Part shown: positions 1 through 8,058 of the stretch, one piece after another
How the letters are laid out: every line of letters begins with the position of its first letter
How positions within the stretch are numbered: the first letter of the stretch is position 1
Source of the DNA: Streptomyces colonosanans
GTDB lineage: Bacteria; Actinomycetota; Actinomycetes; Streptomycetales; Streptomycetaceae
Direction: 5' to 3'
NCBI RefSeq assembly: GCF_001866645.1
Contig: NZ_MLYP01000050.1
Coordinates: 96,124-160,123, forward strand
DNA length: 64,000 bases
Position numbers and translations under genes: made by a program
The notes under the pieces: generated by a model
Told to the model about the DNA's origin: nothing
Seen by the model: the letters and a program-made list of their open reading frames with translations, nothing else
Databases searched by the model: none

Positions 1-1020
1 ACGGGCGATCTCGTCCGCCGCGGCGGTGCCACCGGCCGGCAGCGCCGCGAGCACCTGGGTGGCGGCGGGGTCGAGCAGATCGCGCGGCAGGAGAGGCCCG
101 CGCCGCTCCGGGGCCAGCTCGCCCATCTGTCCGACCAGTTCGACGACATCCGCGGCGTCGGAGACCAGCACGGCGTCCCCGCGCAGCAATTCGTGCACAC
201 CGGCCGAGAGTCCGCTGGTCACCGGTCCGGGCACACCCATCGCGTACCGGCCCAGCCGCTGCGCCGCGCGTGCCGTGACCAGCGCGCCGCTGCGGTAGGC
301 CGCCTCGACGACCACGGTGCCCCGAGTGAGGGCCGCGATCACACGGTTTCTGAGGATGAATCTGTTCGGTGTCGGATGGTCGCCCGGCGGTAACTCCCCG
401 ACGACGAGCCCCTGGTGTGCGATCCTGCTGATCAACTCGGTGTGGCCGCGCGGATAAGGCCGATCGACACCGCAGGCCAGCACGGCGATGGTGGCGCCGC
501 CGGCCGCGAGTGCGCCCCGGTGGGCGGCGCCGTCCACGCCGTACGCTCCGCCGGAGACCACCACCCAGCCGCGCTCCGCGAGCCCCGCGCCGAGGTCGGC
601 CGCCGTGTGCGCCCCGTACTCGGTGCAGGCGCGCGCCCCCACGACCGCGACGGACCTGAGGGCCCACATCCGCAGACTGGGCCGCCCGCGCACCCAGAGC
701 CCGACGGGCCGGCCGTCACCGAGGTCGTCGAGCTGCACCGGCCACTCGGTCGTGCCGGGGCACACGAATCGCACCCCTGCCTCCCCCGCCGCGGCCCGGT
801 CCCGCTCCGGCTCGGCCCGCACGGCTCGCGCCCGCATCCCGGCCCATCGCTTGTCCGTCACCCCCGGCAGCCGCCTCCCGCCCTCGCGCAGCCGCCGGAC
901 CACCTCCTCGGCGCCGCGTTCACGCAGCCAGCGCCCTGCCACCTCGTCTCCGGGCTCGATGACCCGGGTGAGGAGCATCCGGGCGAAGCATTCGCCGTCC
1001 GGAGCGAGCTTCCCGCTCAT
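1..1020 (-). CDS. dprA: DNA-processing protein DprA (partial, C-terminus beyond window)
   Basis: DprA/Smf binds single-stranded DNA and loads RecA onto it; in naturally transformable bacteria it protects incoming DNA. The first 340 codons are present and remain open to the left edge, so the C-terminal end is missing. Residues about 120-185 form the Rossmann-like core: AVVGAR near 127, then SGGAYGVDGAAHRGAL, then a TIAVL strand. Near the edge VPGPVTSGLSAG..ELLRGDA is also typical of the family. The ATG overlaps the comM stop (ATGA), so the two genes are translationally coupled. Streptomyces is not known for natural competence, so the role here may be recombination in general. Family assignment is secure. 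Confidence 0.93.
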   Translation of the reverse strand, partial: MSGKLAPDGECFARMLLTRVIEPGDEVAGRWLRERGAEEVVRRLREGGRRLPGVTDKRWAGMRARAVRAEPERDRAAAGEAGVRFVCPGTTEWPVQLDDLGDGRPVGLWVRGRPSLRMWALRSVAVVGARACTEYGAHTAADLGAGLAERGWVVVSGGAYGVDGAAHRGALAAGGATIAVLACGVDRPYPRGHTELISRIAHQGLVVGELPPGDHPTPNRFILRNRVIAALTRGTVVVEAAYRSGALVTARAAQRLGRYAMGVPGPVTSGLSAGVHELLRGDAVLVSDAADVVELVGQMGELAPERRGPLLPRDLLDPAATQVLAALPAGGTAAADEIAR

Positions 1021-2642
1021 GTCAGCGCCCCGATGGCCATCGGCACGCCCCTCGGAACCCCGGTGCGCAGTTGCAGCGCCAGGGCGACGTGCGAGGCCTC
1101 CGGCCGGTCGTGGCCCACGAGGTCCGCCACGGTCCAGGCCACGCGCAGCACCCGGTCCAGCCCCCGGGCCGTCAACACGCCCCGCTCCAGACTGCGCTCG
1201 GCCTCGTCCATCGCTCCGCTCGCGGCGCGCCAGCGGGTGCGCAGCTCCCGCCCCGGCACTTCGCTGTTGGTCCGCCACGGGGTGCCCGCAAGGCGTGCCG
1301 CCGCCCTCTGCCTGGCCTCACGCACCCGGTCGGCCACCGTTGCGGTGGACTCGCCCCGAGCGCCGCGCCCGGTGAGCGCGGCGCGGCTGACGGAGTCCAC
1401 CTCCACCCGAAGATCCACCCGGTCCAGGAGCGGGCCGGAGAGCCGGGCCTGATAGCGACGGACCGCCGAGGGCGGGCATTCGCACAGGGTGTCGCGCTGC
1501 GAGAATCGGCCGCAGGGACAGGGGTTGGCCGCGAGCACCATCAGGAACTTCGCCGGGAACCGCACGACGCCCGCGCTGCGCGCGATCACGACGTGCCCCG
1601 ACTCCAGGGGCTGCCGTAGCGCGTCGAGGGCGTGGCTGCTGAACTCTGGAGTTTCGTCCAAAAAGAGGATCCCTCGATGAGAGAGCGACACGGCGCCGGG
1701 CCGGGCGACATTGGGGCCGCCGCCGACGAGGGCCTGCATGGTGGCCGAGTGGTGCGGGGCGCAGTAGGGGGCCACGTCGATCAGGGGCTTGCCCGGGGGA
1801 AGCAGGCCAGCCACCGAGTGAACCGCCGTGACCTCCAGCGACTCCTCCCGGCTGAGCCGGGGCAGGACGGCGGGCAGCCGCTCCGCGAGCATCGTCTTCC
1901 CGGCGCCGGGCGGCCCTTCCAGGAACAGGTGGTGTCCGCCCGCCGCGGCCACCTCCACCGCCGTGCGCGCGGAGGTCTGGCCCACGACGTCGGCGAGGTC
2001 ATGCCCCTGGTCGGGCTGCGGGGCGCCCACGCTGCGCATCCCCGTGGCCGCGCCGGCGCCCGGTACGCGCAGACCGGCGAGGAGCGGGCCCGGGGAGCCC
2101 TGATCGTCGGGCTCCTCGTCGGGTACGGGCTCGTCCGCGAGGACGGCGATCAACTGGCGCAGGCTGCGCACACCGAGCACGGACACGCCGGGTACCAGCG
2201 ACGCCTCGGAGGCGGCGCACTCCGGCACGACCACCTGCTCGTAGCCCGCGTCCGCCGCGGCCAGTACCGCCGGCAGGATGCCCCGGACGGGCCGCACCCG
2301 GCCGTCCAGGCCCAACTCGCCGATCATCACGATGTCGGCGAGCACCCGCGGGTCGATCCGCTCCGCGGCACCGAGCACGGCGCAGGCTACGGCGAGGTCG
2401 AATCCGCTTCCTGCCTTGGGCACGGAGGCGGGACTCAGCCCGACCGTGAGCTTCTTCTGCGGCCACTCGCCGCCCGAGTTGACCACCGCCGCCCGTACCC
2501 GGTCGCGGCTCTCCGTCAGGCTCTTGTCGGGCAGTCCGACCAGCGCGAAGGCCGCCACGCCCGGTTCGAGGTCGGCCTGGACCTCGACCACCACGCCCTC
2601 GACGCCGACCAGGGCCACGGAACACGTACGCGCGAAGCCCAT
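1017..2642 (-). CDS. comM: ComM/YifB-family Mg-chelatase-like AAA+ ATPase
   Basis: ComM is a hexameric AAA+ helicase that promotes branch migration during integration of transforming DNA. The protein is about 541 aa. It opens with an Lon-like ChlI domain (residues 1-165), then has a Walker A GPPGAGKT near 243-250, a Walker B with LFLDE, and a C-terminal Mg-chelatase domain. A CPCG..C cysteine group lies in the ATPase domain. The chosen ATG overlaps the last base of the yraN stop (TGATG); a GTG one codon upstream is possible. It lies between yraN and dprA with overlapping ends, so the three are one operon. The exact function in Streptomyces is inferred. Confidence 0.93.
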   Translation of the reverse strand: MGFARTCSVALVGVEGVVVEVQADLEPGVAAFALVGLPDKSLTESRDRVRAAVVNSGGEWPQKKLTVGLSPASVPKAGSGFDLAVACAVLGAAERIDPRVLADIVMIGELGLDGRVRPVRGILPAVLAAADAGYEQVVVPECAASEASLVPGVSVLGVRSLRQLIAVLADEPVPDEEPDDQGSPGPLLAGLRVPGAGAATGMRSVGAPQPDQGHDLADVVGQTSARTAVEVAAAGGHHLFLEGPPGAGKTMLAERLPAVLPRLSREESLEVTAVHSVAGLLPPGKPLIDVAPYCAPHHSATMQALVGGGPNVARPGAVSLSHRGILFLDETPEFSSHALDALRQPLESGHVVIARSAGVVRFPAKFLMVLAANPCPCGRFSQRDTLCECPPSAVRRYQARLSGPLLDRVDLRVEVDSVSRAALTGRGARGESTATVADRVREARQRAAARLAGTPWRTNSEVPGRELRTRWRAASGAMDEAERSLERGVLTARGLDRVLRVAWTVADLVGHDRPEASHVALALQLRTGVPRGVPMAIGALT

Positions 2643-3013
2643 CACGCCACCCCCCGCGCGTGCTCGACCACCGGGGCCCCTCGGTCGGGCAGGATCACGC
2701 CGACCACGTCGACGCGGACCCCGCCCGGTGGCGCCCCGCCGTGCGCCTGGATCCAGCGCTCGGCGAGAGAGCGCAGCCGCTCGGCCTTCACCGGCGTCAC
2801 GGCGGCCATCGGATGCTCGAAACAGCCGCGTCTGCGGGTCTTCACCTCGCAGACGACCAGGACGTCGCCGTCCCGGGCCACGATGTCGATCTCGCCGCTC
2901 CTGCCGCAGCGCCAGTTGCGCTCCAGGACCGTCATCCCGGCCCCGGTCAGTCGCCGGGCGGCCAACTCCTCGCCGTACCTGCCTACTGCGCTACGTGCCA
3001 GATATGTGTTCAT
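2642..3013 (-). CDS. YraN/UPF0102 family endonuclease-like protein
   Basis: A protein of about 123 aa of the UPF0102 (YraN) family, which has a PD-(D/E)XK nuclease-like fold resembling archaeal Holliday-junction resolvases; its reaction in bacteria is not established. The core motif is visible: GEIDIVARDGD followed by VVCEVKTRR gives the catalytic-type D and ExK residues. I chose the ATG that begins MNTYLARSAVGRYGEELA, because GxxGE..A is the usual family N-terminus; a start 10 codons upstream also exists. It is the first gene of the yraN-comM-dprA operon and its stop overlaps the comM start. Confidence 0.88.
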   Translation of the reverse strand: MNTYLARSAVGRYGEELAARRLTGAGMTVLERNWRCGRSGEIDIVARDGDVLVVCEVKTRRRGCFEHPMAAVTPVKAERLRSLAERWIQAHGGAPPGGVRVDVVGVILPDRGAPVVEHARGVA

Positions 3014-3087
3014 GTCGGCACCACCTCCGGCGCCAACCGTCACGCATCCGGCTCCACGAAGTGGATCTCGGTGGACGACTCAGCGAT

Positions 3088-3096
3088 TGTGGACAA
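3088..3096 (-). other. Consensus DnaA-box-like 9-mer
   Basis: On the minus strand this reads TTGTCCACA, the Streptomyces DnaA box consensus. A weaker relative, CCGTCCACA, lies on the plus strand at 3149-3157. Both sit in the 163-bp gap between DUF2469 and yraN. The match is exact but a 9-mer of this kind can occur by chance. Confidence 0.35.
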
Positions 3097-3176
3097 CTCC
3101 GTCACCCACAGGAGTGGGGACGCCCCGTCCTCACGGAGATGTCCCCACCCGTCCACACGGGTGACAGCCTCACCCG

Positions 3177-3485
3177 TCACCCGCCCGGCAGCTCCAGATC
3201 GCTCTTGTTCAGCTCCTCGATGTTCACGTCCTTGAATGTGAGGACCCGTACCTGTTTCACGAAGCGAGCGGGCCGGTACATGTCCCACACCCAGGCGTCC
3301 GCCATGGACACCTCGAAGAACACCTCGCCCTGGACCGAGTGCACCTGCATCTCGTAGTCGTTGGTGAGGTAGAAACGCCGTTCAGTCTCGATCACGTATT
3401 TGAACAGACCGACGACATCGCGGTACTCCCGGTAGAGCTTCAGCTCCATCTCGGTCTCGTACTTCTCGAGGTCCTCGGCGCTCAT
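3177..3485 (-). CDS. DUF2469 family conserved actinobacterial protein
   Basis: A 102-aa acidic protein beginning MSAEDLEKYETEMELKLYRE, conserved in Actinobacteria as DUF2469. The function is unknown to me. It is rich in aromatic residues (ETERRFYLTNDYE, AWVWDMYRPARF), has no membrane segment or signal peptide, and looks like a compact soluble domain. It lies downstream of the NUDIX gene by about 56 bp and ahead of yraN, all leftwards, so it may be co-transcribed with sipZ-nudix. The ATG at 3485 has a purine-rich stretch (AAGGGGAA) just upstream. Confidence 0.87.
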   Translation of the reverse strand: MSAEDLEKYETEMELKLYREYRDVVGLFKYVIETERRFYLTNDYEMQVHSVQGEVFFEVSMADAWVWDMYRPARFVKQVRVLTFKDVNIEELNKSDLELPGG

Positions 3486-3541
3486 GGCATGTTCCCCTTC
3501 AGCCGTGCGATCCCACCATTGTGCGCCAGTCCCGCAAGCCC

Positions 3542-4111
3542 CTAGACGATTTCGGTGTCGAGGACCTCGGGCCTGGCCGGAGGGCCTTCGTCGAACAGCG
3601 TGCGCAGCAGCTCGGCGAGTCTCGTCGGGTACACGGTCTCATGTGCCGCGGCCAGTTCCCGGCACGTCCACCACCGTGCTCCGACGACGCTGCGCTTTTC
3701 CAGGTCCGTCAGGCTCTGCGCCGCCGTGGCCGTCTGGGTCGTTCGGGCCAGGTAGTACCACTCGTCCTGGTCCCAGCGGCGGCCGGCGAACGGGAAGGAG
3801 CACCTGCGCTGCCACAGCACCGGGCCCAGTTCGACGTCCGTGATACCGGTCTCCTCGGCCAGTTCGCGCAGCGCGGCCTGTGCGCGCGTCTCGTCGCCTT
3901 CCAGTCCCCCTCCAGGGGTGAACCACCAGTCGTCCGCCGGATCGTCCGGCTCGTGGCCGTGCAGCAGCAGGATGCGGTCCTGCGGGTCGAGCAGCACCAC
4001 CCGCGCCACCCGGCGAAGCCCGCCTTCGTACGTGTCCTGTGCCCCGCCCTGACCCACGGCGGCCCCGGACGGCTCGTACGGGGCCGCGGGCGAGGACGCC
4101 TCAGCGGACAC
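3542..4111 (-). CDS. NUDIX hydrolase
   Basis: A 189-aa protein with a complete NUDIX box at residues about 67-90 (GGGLEGDETR...RELAEETG), the Mg-binding motif of enzymes that hydrolyse nucleoside diphosphates linked to another group. The substrate cannot be read from the sequence. The roughly 30-residue N-terminal extension before the fold (MSAEASSPAAPYEPSG) is disordered and low in complexity. The start overlaps the 3' end of sipZ by 11 bp, so it is translated as part of the sipZ operon. A mutT-like gene after the last signal peptidase is a known Streptomyces arrangement. Confidence 0.9.
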   Translation of the reverse strand: MSAEASSPAAPYEPSGAAVGQGGAQDTYEGGLRRVARVVLLDPQDRILLLHGHEPDDPADDWWFTPGGGLEGDETRAQAALRELAEETGITDVELGPVLWQRRCSFPFAGRRWDQDEWYYLARTTQTATAAQSLTDLEKRSVVGARWWTCRELAAAHETVYPTRLAELLRTLFDEGPPARPEVLDTEIV

Positions 4112-4844
4112 CGGCCGGCTCCGTCCGCGTGGTACGGCGCTTCCTGCCCGCGCGCTGGGCGATCGGGCCGTACGCCGCGCCGCCCAACACGAGCACCGCG
4201 CCTGCCACGATCGCGCCGAGGATGAGCCGCAGGGGGCCGGGCGACGAGATCGGGCCCAGTGCCTCGAAGCCCGTCGGGCGGTCCAGCATGCCGTTCATCG
4301 GCCACGCCACGGCGTCCACGCGGGCGTCCACCGCGCTGCGCGCCACAGTGCCGCTGAAGGCCTCGGTGAGGTGGGCCGTGGAGTCGAGGGAGCCGACGCG
4401 CTCGTCGCCGAGCAGAAACAGCCTGCCCTGGGGGACCGTGATCGTGGGGATCTTCTTCCATTCCGCTTCCTGGCCCTTGGCCAGGTACGACTCCTGGATC
4501 TGCTTGCCGTTGACGGTCAGCCTGCCGTCGGTGCAGCAGGCGACCGTGTCGCCCCCGACCGCCACGACCCGCTTGACCATGGGCATGTCGCCCCAGCTCT
4601 TCTGCTTGAAGACGACGACATCGCCGCGCCGGACGTCGGCGTCGTCGACGCGCTGGGCGAGGACCCGGTCACCGGCGACGATGGTGGGCGACATGGAGTC
4701 GGTCGGCACGGTGTACGGCCGGTAGACGATCGCACCCCAGCCGAACCCGCCGAAGAAGAGCACACAGCCGAGGGCCACGGCCAGCCCCGACAGTATGCTG
4801 CCGAGCCGTCCGCGGCCCTCTTCTGTACGACCAGTCCTGCTCAT
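4101..4844 (-). CDS. sipZ: Type I signal peptidase (fourth of four; SipZ position)
   Basis: Membrane-bound signal peptidase that removes signal peptides from Sec/Tat-exported proteins. The 247-aa protein has an N-terminal transmembrane helix (about 15-40), the catalytic Ser50 in TDSMSP, the general base Lys91 in VKRVVAVGGD, a later LGDERVGSLDS box, and a C-terminal membrane segment (about 212-235) ending in a basic tail. The start is an ATG preceded by GGGAG; longer upstream reading is out-of-frame overlap with sipY. It is the last of four tandem paralogues, 80 bp after sipY, and overlaps the NUDIX gene. The symbol is given by position relative to the S. lividans sipWXYZ order. Confidence 0.9.
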   Translation of the reverse strand: MSRTGRTEEGRGRLGSILSGLAVALGCVLFFGGFGWGAIVYRPYTVPTDSMSPTIVAGDRVLAQRVDDADVRRGDVVVFKQKSWGDMPMVKRVVAVGGDTVACCTDGRLTVNGKQIQESYLAKGQEAEWKKIPTITVPQGRLFLLGDERVGSLDSTAHLTEAFSGTVARSAVDARVDAVAWPMNGMLDRPTGFEALGPISSPGPLRLILGAIVAGAVLVLGGAAYGPIAQRAGRKRRTTRTEPAGVR

Positions 4845-4924
4845 GCCAGTGCTCCCCCAGGTCGGAGAATCGACCCCGTGGCCCGCTGCCGGGCCACGGA
4901 AGATCGGCGATCTGGGACGGCACC

Positions 4925-5881
4925 CTACCCGGCGGTACCGTGGCCAGAAACCCTCGGGTTTTCGGCCGTGAGGCGCGTGGTGAGACGGCGCCTGCGCCAC
5001 AGCACCAGCGGCACCGCGCCCACCATGCCGAGCGTTCCGGGCACGATCGTGCCGAGGTTCTGGTCGAAGGTGTCCGGGATCGGCAACGTGTTCCAGCGGG
5101 TGGGCGGCCAGGCGATCACGATGGCGCGGCCCACGACGTTGTCCACGGGCACGAAGCCCTGGTCCTTGTCCTTCTGGTGGTAGCGGGAGTCCAGCGAGTT
5201 CTGCCGGTGGTCGCCCATGACCCAGATTTTGCCCGGGGGCACCGTGACCTTGAACTGGCCGCCGTCCGTGTCGACGGTGCACGGGGTGTTGCCCGGGTAC
5301 ACATACGGCTCGTTCAGCGCGTGGCCGTTGACCATCAGCGGGCCGGTGCCCTTGCACTCGATGGTGTCACCGGCGACGCCGACGACCCGCTTGATCAGGT
5401 CCTTCTCCTCAGCGGACGGCATCAGGCCGATCCAGCTCAGGGCCGTCTGGAGGGCGTTCGGGTTGGCGGTGGGCTCGCCCACCAGCCAGTTGTCCGGATC
5501 ATGGAAGACGACGACCTCACCGCGCGAAGGCTCGGAGCCGAACCACGGGGTCAGCTTGTCGACCAGGACGCGGTCACCCTGCTGGAGGGTGTCCTGCATC
5601 GAGTCCGAGGGGATCGAGAACGCCTGTACCAGGAACGTCTTGATCAGCAGCGCGAGCACCAGCGCGATGCCGATGAGGAGCGGAAGTTCCTTCCAGAAGG
5701 AGCGCTGATTCTTCGGCGGGCGGTCCTTCTCGTCGCTCTCCTGCGTGCCACCGTCCGAGGGACCGTTCCCGGAGCCGACGTGGTCTTCGGTCGGAGAAGC
5801 CGCCTCGCCTGGTCGCTCTGGCTTCTCCTCGGGGCCGTCGTGTCCGGACCGTGCGCCGACCGCCAAATCCCCCACATCCAC
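4925..5881 (-). CDS. sipY: Type I signal peptidase (third of four; SipY position)
   Basis: A 318-aa signal peptidase with a long acidic, Gly/Pro-rich cytoplasmic N-terminus (residues 1-60), a transmembrane helix at about 65-85, catalytic Ser94 (PSDSM), catalytic Lys164 (DLIKRVVGV), the GDHRQNSLDSRYH box, and a second membrane segment near 275-295. It probably starts at GTG 5881 with GGAG about 9 bases upstream. The first 100 codons lie inside the reading frame of the preceding paralogue (see the sipX entry). Together with its three neighbours it gives this organism an unusually rich set of signal peptidases, as known in Streptomyces, which secretes many proteins. Confidence 0.9.
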   Translation of the reverse strand: MDVGDLAVGARSGHDGPEEKPERPGEAASPTEDHVGSGNGPSDGGTQESDEKDRPPKNQRSFWKELPLLIGIALVLALLIKTFLVQAFSIPSDSMQDTLQQGDRVLVDKLTPWFGSEPSRGEVVVFHDPDNWLVGEPTANPNALQTALSWIGLMPSAEEKDLIKRVVGVAGDTIECKGTGPLMVNGHALNEPYVYPGNTPCTVDTDGGQFKVTVPPGKIWVMGDHRQNSLDSRYHQKDKDQGFVPVDNVVGRAIVIAWPPTRWNTLPIPDTFDQNLGTIVPGTLGMVGAVPLVLWRRRRLTTRLTAENPRVSGHGTAG

Positions 5882-6806
5882 TCCTCACTCCGTACCGCCG
5901 CCGGCGCCCCAGTCGACGCAGGCCCACCACTCCCATAACGAGCGGGAGTTCCGCAGGGCTCGGGAGGGGGATCAATCCGTATCGATCCGCGGAGGCCACC
6001 CTATGCGACGGTCCCAGTGCGGTGGTCGACCCGCTCGGTACCGACGCATACGTGTCCGGCTCCTCCAGGCGCGTCCAGTGCCCGACGGGCCAGACGATGA
6101 CCATGGCGCGGCCGACGACTGACTTCTCCGAGACGGTACCGCCGAACGCCTCGGTGCGGTGATAGCGGGAGTCGGCCGAGTTGTCGCGATGGTCACCCAT
6201 GACCCATAGACGGCCCGGCGGAACGGTCACCGAGAACGTCAGGTCGGAAGGTTTGTTCCCCGGGTGAATGTAGGACTCGTTCAGTGGCACACCGTTGACG
6301 GTGACACGCCCCTGCGCATCACAGCACTTGACCGTGTCACCTCCGACCGCCACGACCCGCTTGATGAGGTCCCGGTCGTTGTCGGAGGGCAGCAGGCCGA
6401 TCCAGGTGAGCCCTTCCTTGATCTGCTTGACGACGACGGGGTCGTCCTTCTTGGCTGTCTGCTCGCCCGCGAGCCAGTGGCCGGGGTCCCTGAAGACGAC
6501 GACGTCGCCGCGCTGCGGCTTGGAGCCGAACCAGGGGGTCAGCTTGTCGACGAGGACACGGTCGCCGACCTGGATCGTGTTCTCCATGGAGCCCGACGGG
6601 ATCACGAAGGCCTGCACCAGGAAGGTCTTCAGGACCAAGGCTATGAGGACGGCGACGCCGGCCAGAAGAGGTATCTCCTTGACCGCGGAACGCCTCCTTT
6701 TGCGCTTGACCTTTCGCTGGAGCTTGCGCCGCTCGGCCCGGCTGCGCCCGGTGGAACCGCCACTCGCGGCGCGCCGAGTGCGGCGCGCTTTGCCGCGGTT
6801 ACCCAT
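5574..6806 (-). CDS. sipX: Type I signal peptidase (second of four; SipX position), 3' end overlapping sipY
   Basis: Signal peptidase with a very basic N-terminus (residues 1-43, many Arg/Lys), a transmembrane helix at about 44-64, Ser73 (PSGSM), Lys149 (DLIKRVVAVGGD) and GDHRDNSADSRYH. The ATG at 6806 overlaps the sipW stop by 8 bp. The first stop codon in frame is at 5574, giving 410 aa and a 308-bp overlap with sipY. The signal peptidase fold and its C-terminal membrane segment (PLVMGVVG..) end near 5900, so the last 100 or so residues, rich in Arg and Gly, are an antisense-like by-product of sipY coding. Either the stop was lost or the true protein carries this tail. Confidence 0.85.
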   Translation of the reverse strand: MGNRGKARRTRRAASGGSTGRSRAERRKLQRKVKRKRRRSAVKEIPLLAGVAVLIALVLKTFLVQAFVIPSGSMENTIQVGDRVLVDKLTPWFGSKPQRGDVVVFRDPGHWLAGEQTAKKDDPVVVKQIKEGLTWIGLLPSDNDRDLIKRVVAVGGDTVKCCDAQGRVTVNGVPLNESYIHPGNKPSDLTFSVTVPPGRLWVMGDHRDNSADSRYHRTEAFGGTVSEKSVVGRAMVIVWPVGHWTRLEEPDTYASVPSGSTTALGPSHRVASADRYGLIPLPSPAELPLVMGVVGLRRLGRRRRYGVRSGCGGFGGRRTVRTRRPRGEARATRRGGFSDRRPRRLRERSLGRWHAGERREGPPAEESALLLEGTSAPHRHRAGARAADQDVPGTGVLDPLGLDAGHPPAG

Positions 6807-7515
6807 GGGCGCCGTCCGCGGCGGGCACGCGCGCGTAGCCACCCGGACGCGTGAGGTGCTGCCAGCGCGCGGAGGGCCACGCGATCCAGTCGGCCCTGCC
6901 GATCACGGCACCGACGGGGATCATGCCGCCGCCCGGCGAGCCAAGGTGGTCACGGGAGTCGCTGGAGTGGCGGCGGTGGTCGCCGAGCACGAAGAGGGTG
7001 CCGTCGGGCACGACGACGTCGAAGGCGACGTCGGACGGGTTGTCCCCGGGATACAGAAACGACGACTCGTCGACCGCCCGGCCGTTCACCTCGAGCCTCC
7101 CCTTCGTGTCGCAGCAGACCACATGGTCTCCACCCACACCGACCACCCGCTTGATGTAGTCGGCGTCCCCGAAATACCCGGTGCCGTCGAAGACGACGAC
7201 GTCTCCCCGCTGCGGCTTCGATCCGAAACGGTACGCCAACTTGTTGACGAGCACGCGGTCCCCGACCCTCAGTCCGCGCTCCATCGAGCCGCTGGGGATA
7301 CCGAACGGCTGCACCACGAACGTGCCGAGCAGAAGGAGGAACAGCAGACAGACCAGCGCGGTCAGGGTGATCCGGCCACCGGGCAGCCAGTCGGCGATCC
7401 GGGACACCAACGCGAAGCGCGACCGTCCCTCCGAGCCCGCCGTGTCCGAGGTTTCCTCGGAATCGGCGGAGTCGGAGGAGCGGTCGCGCTCCGTGTGCTG
7501 TGCTTCGGTGTCCAT
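6799..7515 (-). CDS. sipW: Type I signal peptidase (first of four; SipW position)
   Basis: A 238-aa signal peptidase with an acidic Ser/Asp/Glu-rich N-terminus (1-30), one transmembrane helix (about 48-70), catalytic Ser77 (IPSGSM), Lys122 (DYIKRVVGVGGD) and the GDHRRHSSDSRDH box. Unlike its three neighbours it has no clear C-terminal membrane segment, which agrees with what is known of SipW in S. lividans. It is the first gene of the sip group, 57 bp downstream of rplS and transcribed the same way; its TAA stop overlaps the sipX start by 8 bp, so translational coupling is likely. Confidence 0.9.
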   Translation of the reverse strand: MDTEAQHTERDRSSDSADSEETSDTAGSEGRSRFALVSRIADWLPGGRITLTALVCLLFLLLLGTFVVQPFGIPSGSMERGLRVGDRVLVNKLAYRFGSKPQRGDVVVFDGTGYFGDADYIKRVVGVGGDHVVCCDTKGRLEVNGRAVDESSFLYPGDNPSDVAFDVVVPDGTLFVLGDHRRHSSDSRDHLGSPGGGMIPVGAVIGRADWIAWPSARWQHLTRPGGYARVPAADGAHG

Positions 7516-7572
7516 AGGGGCCAGATGCTATCCGGCCCCCATACACGCCGACCGGTTCGCCCGGACGAGAAC

Positions 7573-7923
7573 TCAGTTCTCGCGCTTCTCCTTGATCTTC
7601 GCCGCCTTGCCGCGCAGCTCGCGCAGGTAGTACAGCTTGGCGCGGCGCACGTCACCCTTGGTGACCAGCTCGATCTTCTCCACGATCGGGGTGTGCACCG
7701 GGAAGGTGCGCTCGACGCCGACGGAGAAGGAGACCTTGCGGACCGTGAAGGTCTCGCGCACGCCGGAACCCTGGCGGCGGATCACCACGCCCTTGAACTG
7801 CTGCACACGGGAGCGGTTGCCCTCGATGACGCGGACGTGCACGTTGACGGTGTCACCCGGACGGAAGGCCGGGACATCGCTGCGCAGCGACGCGGCGTCG
7901 ACGGAGTCGAGCAGGTGAGACAT
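7573..7923 (-). CDS. rplS: 50S ribosomal protein L19
   Basis: L19 lies at the 30S-50S interface of the ribosome. The 116-aa protein begins MSHLLDSVDAASLRSDVPAF and contains the classic FRPGDTVNVHVRVIEGNR and the C-terminal RRAKLYYLRELRGKAAKIKEK. I chose the ATG at 7923 because it matches the usual actinobacterial length; an upstream ATG would add nine residues. A 135-bp gap with a small hairpin (CCCCTG/CAGGGG around 8017-8031) separates it from trmD, so it may have its own leader or promoter as well as read-through from the rpsP operon. Confidence 0.97.
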   Translation of the reverse strand: MSHLLDSVDAASLRSDVPAFRPGDTVNVHVRVIEGNRSRVQQFKGVVIRRQGSGVRETFTVRKVSFSVGVERTFPVHTPIVEKIELVTKGDVRRAKLYYLRELRGKAAKIKEKREN

Positions 7924-8058
7924 TTCGTCTGCTTTCTTCGCCAATGCCACAGGTCATCGACGGAAGGTAGGTTCTCGGAAGGAATCGTCGGCCGCGTCGG
8001 GGCGGGCGTCGTGTCCCCCTGTGGCAGGGGCGCACACCGGACAGCGGACAACAGCTCG

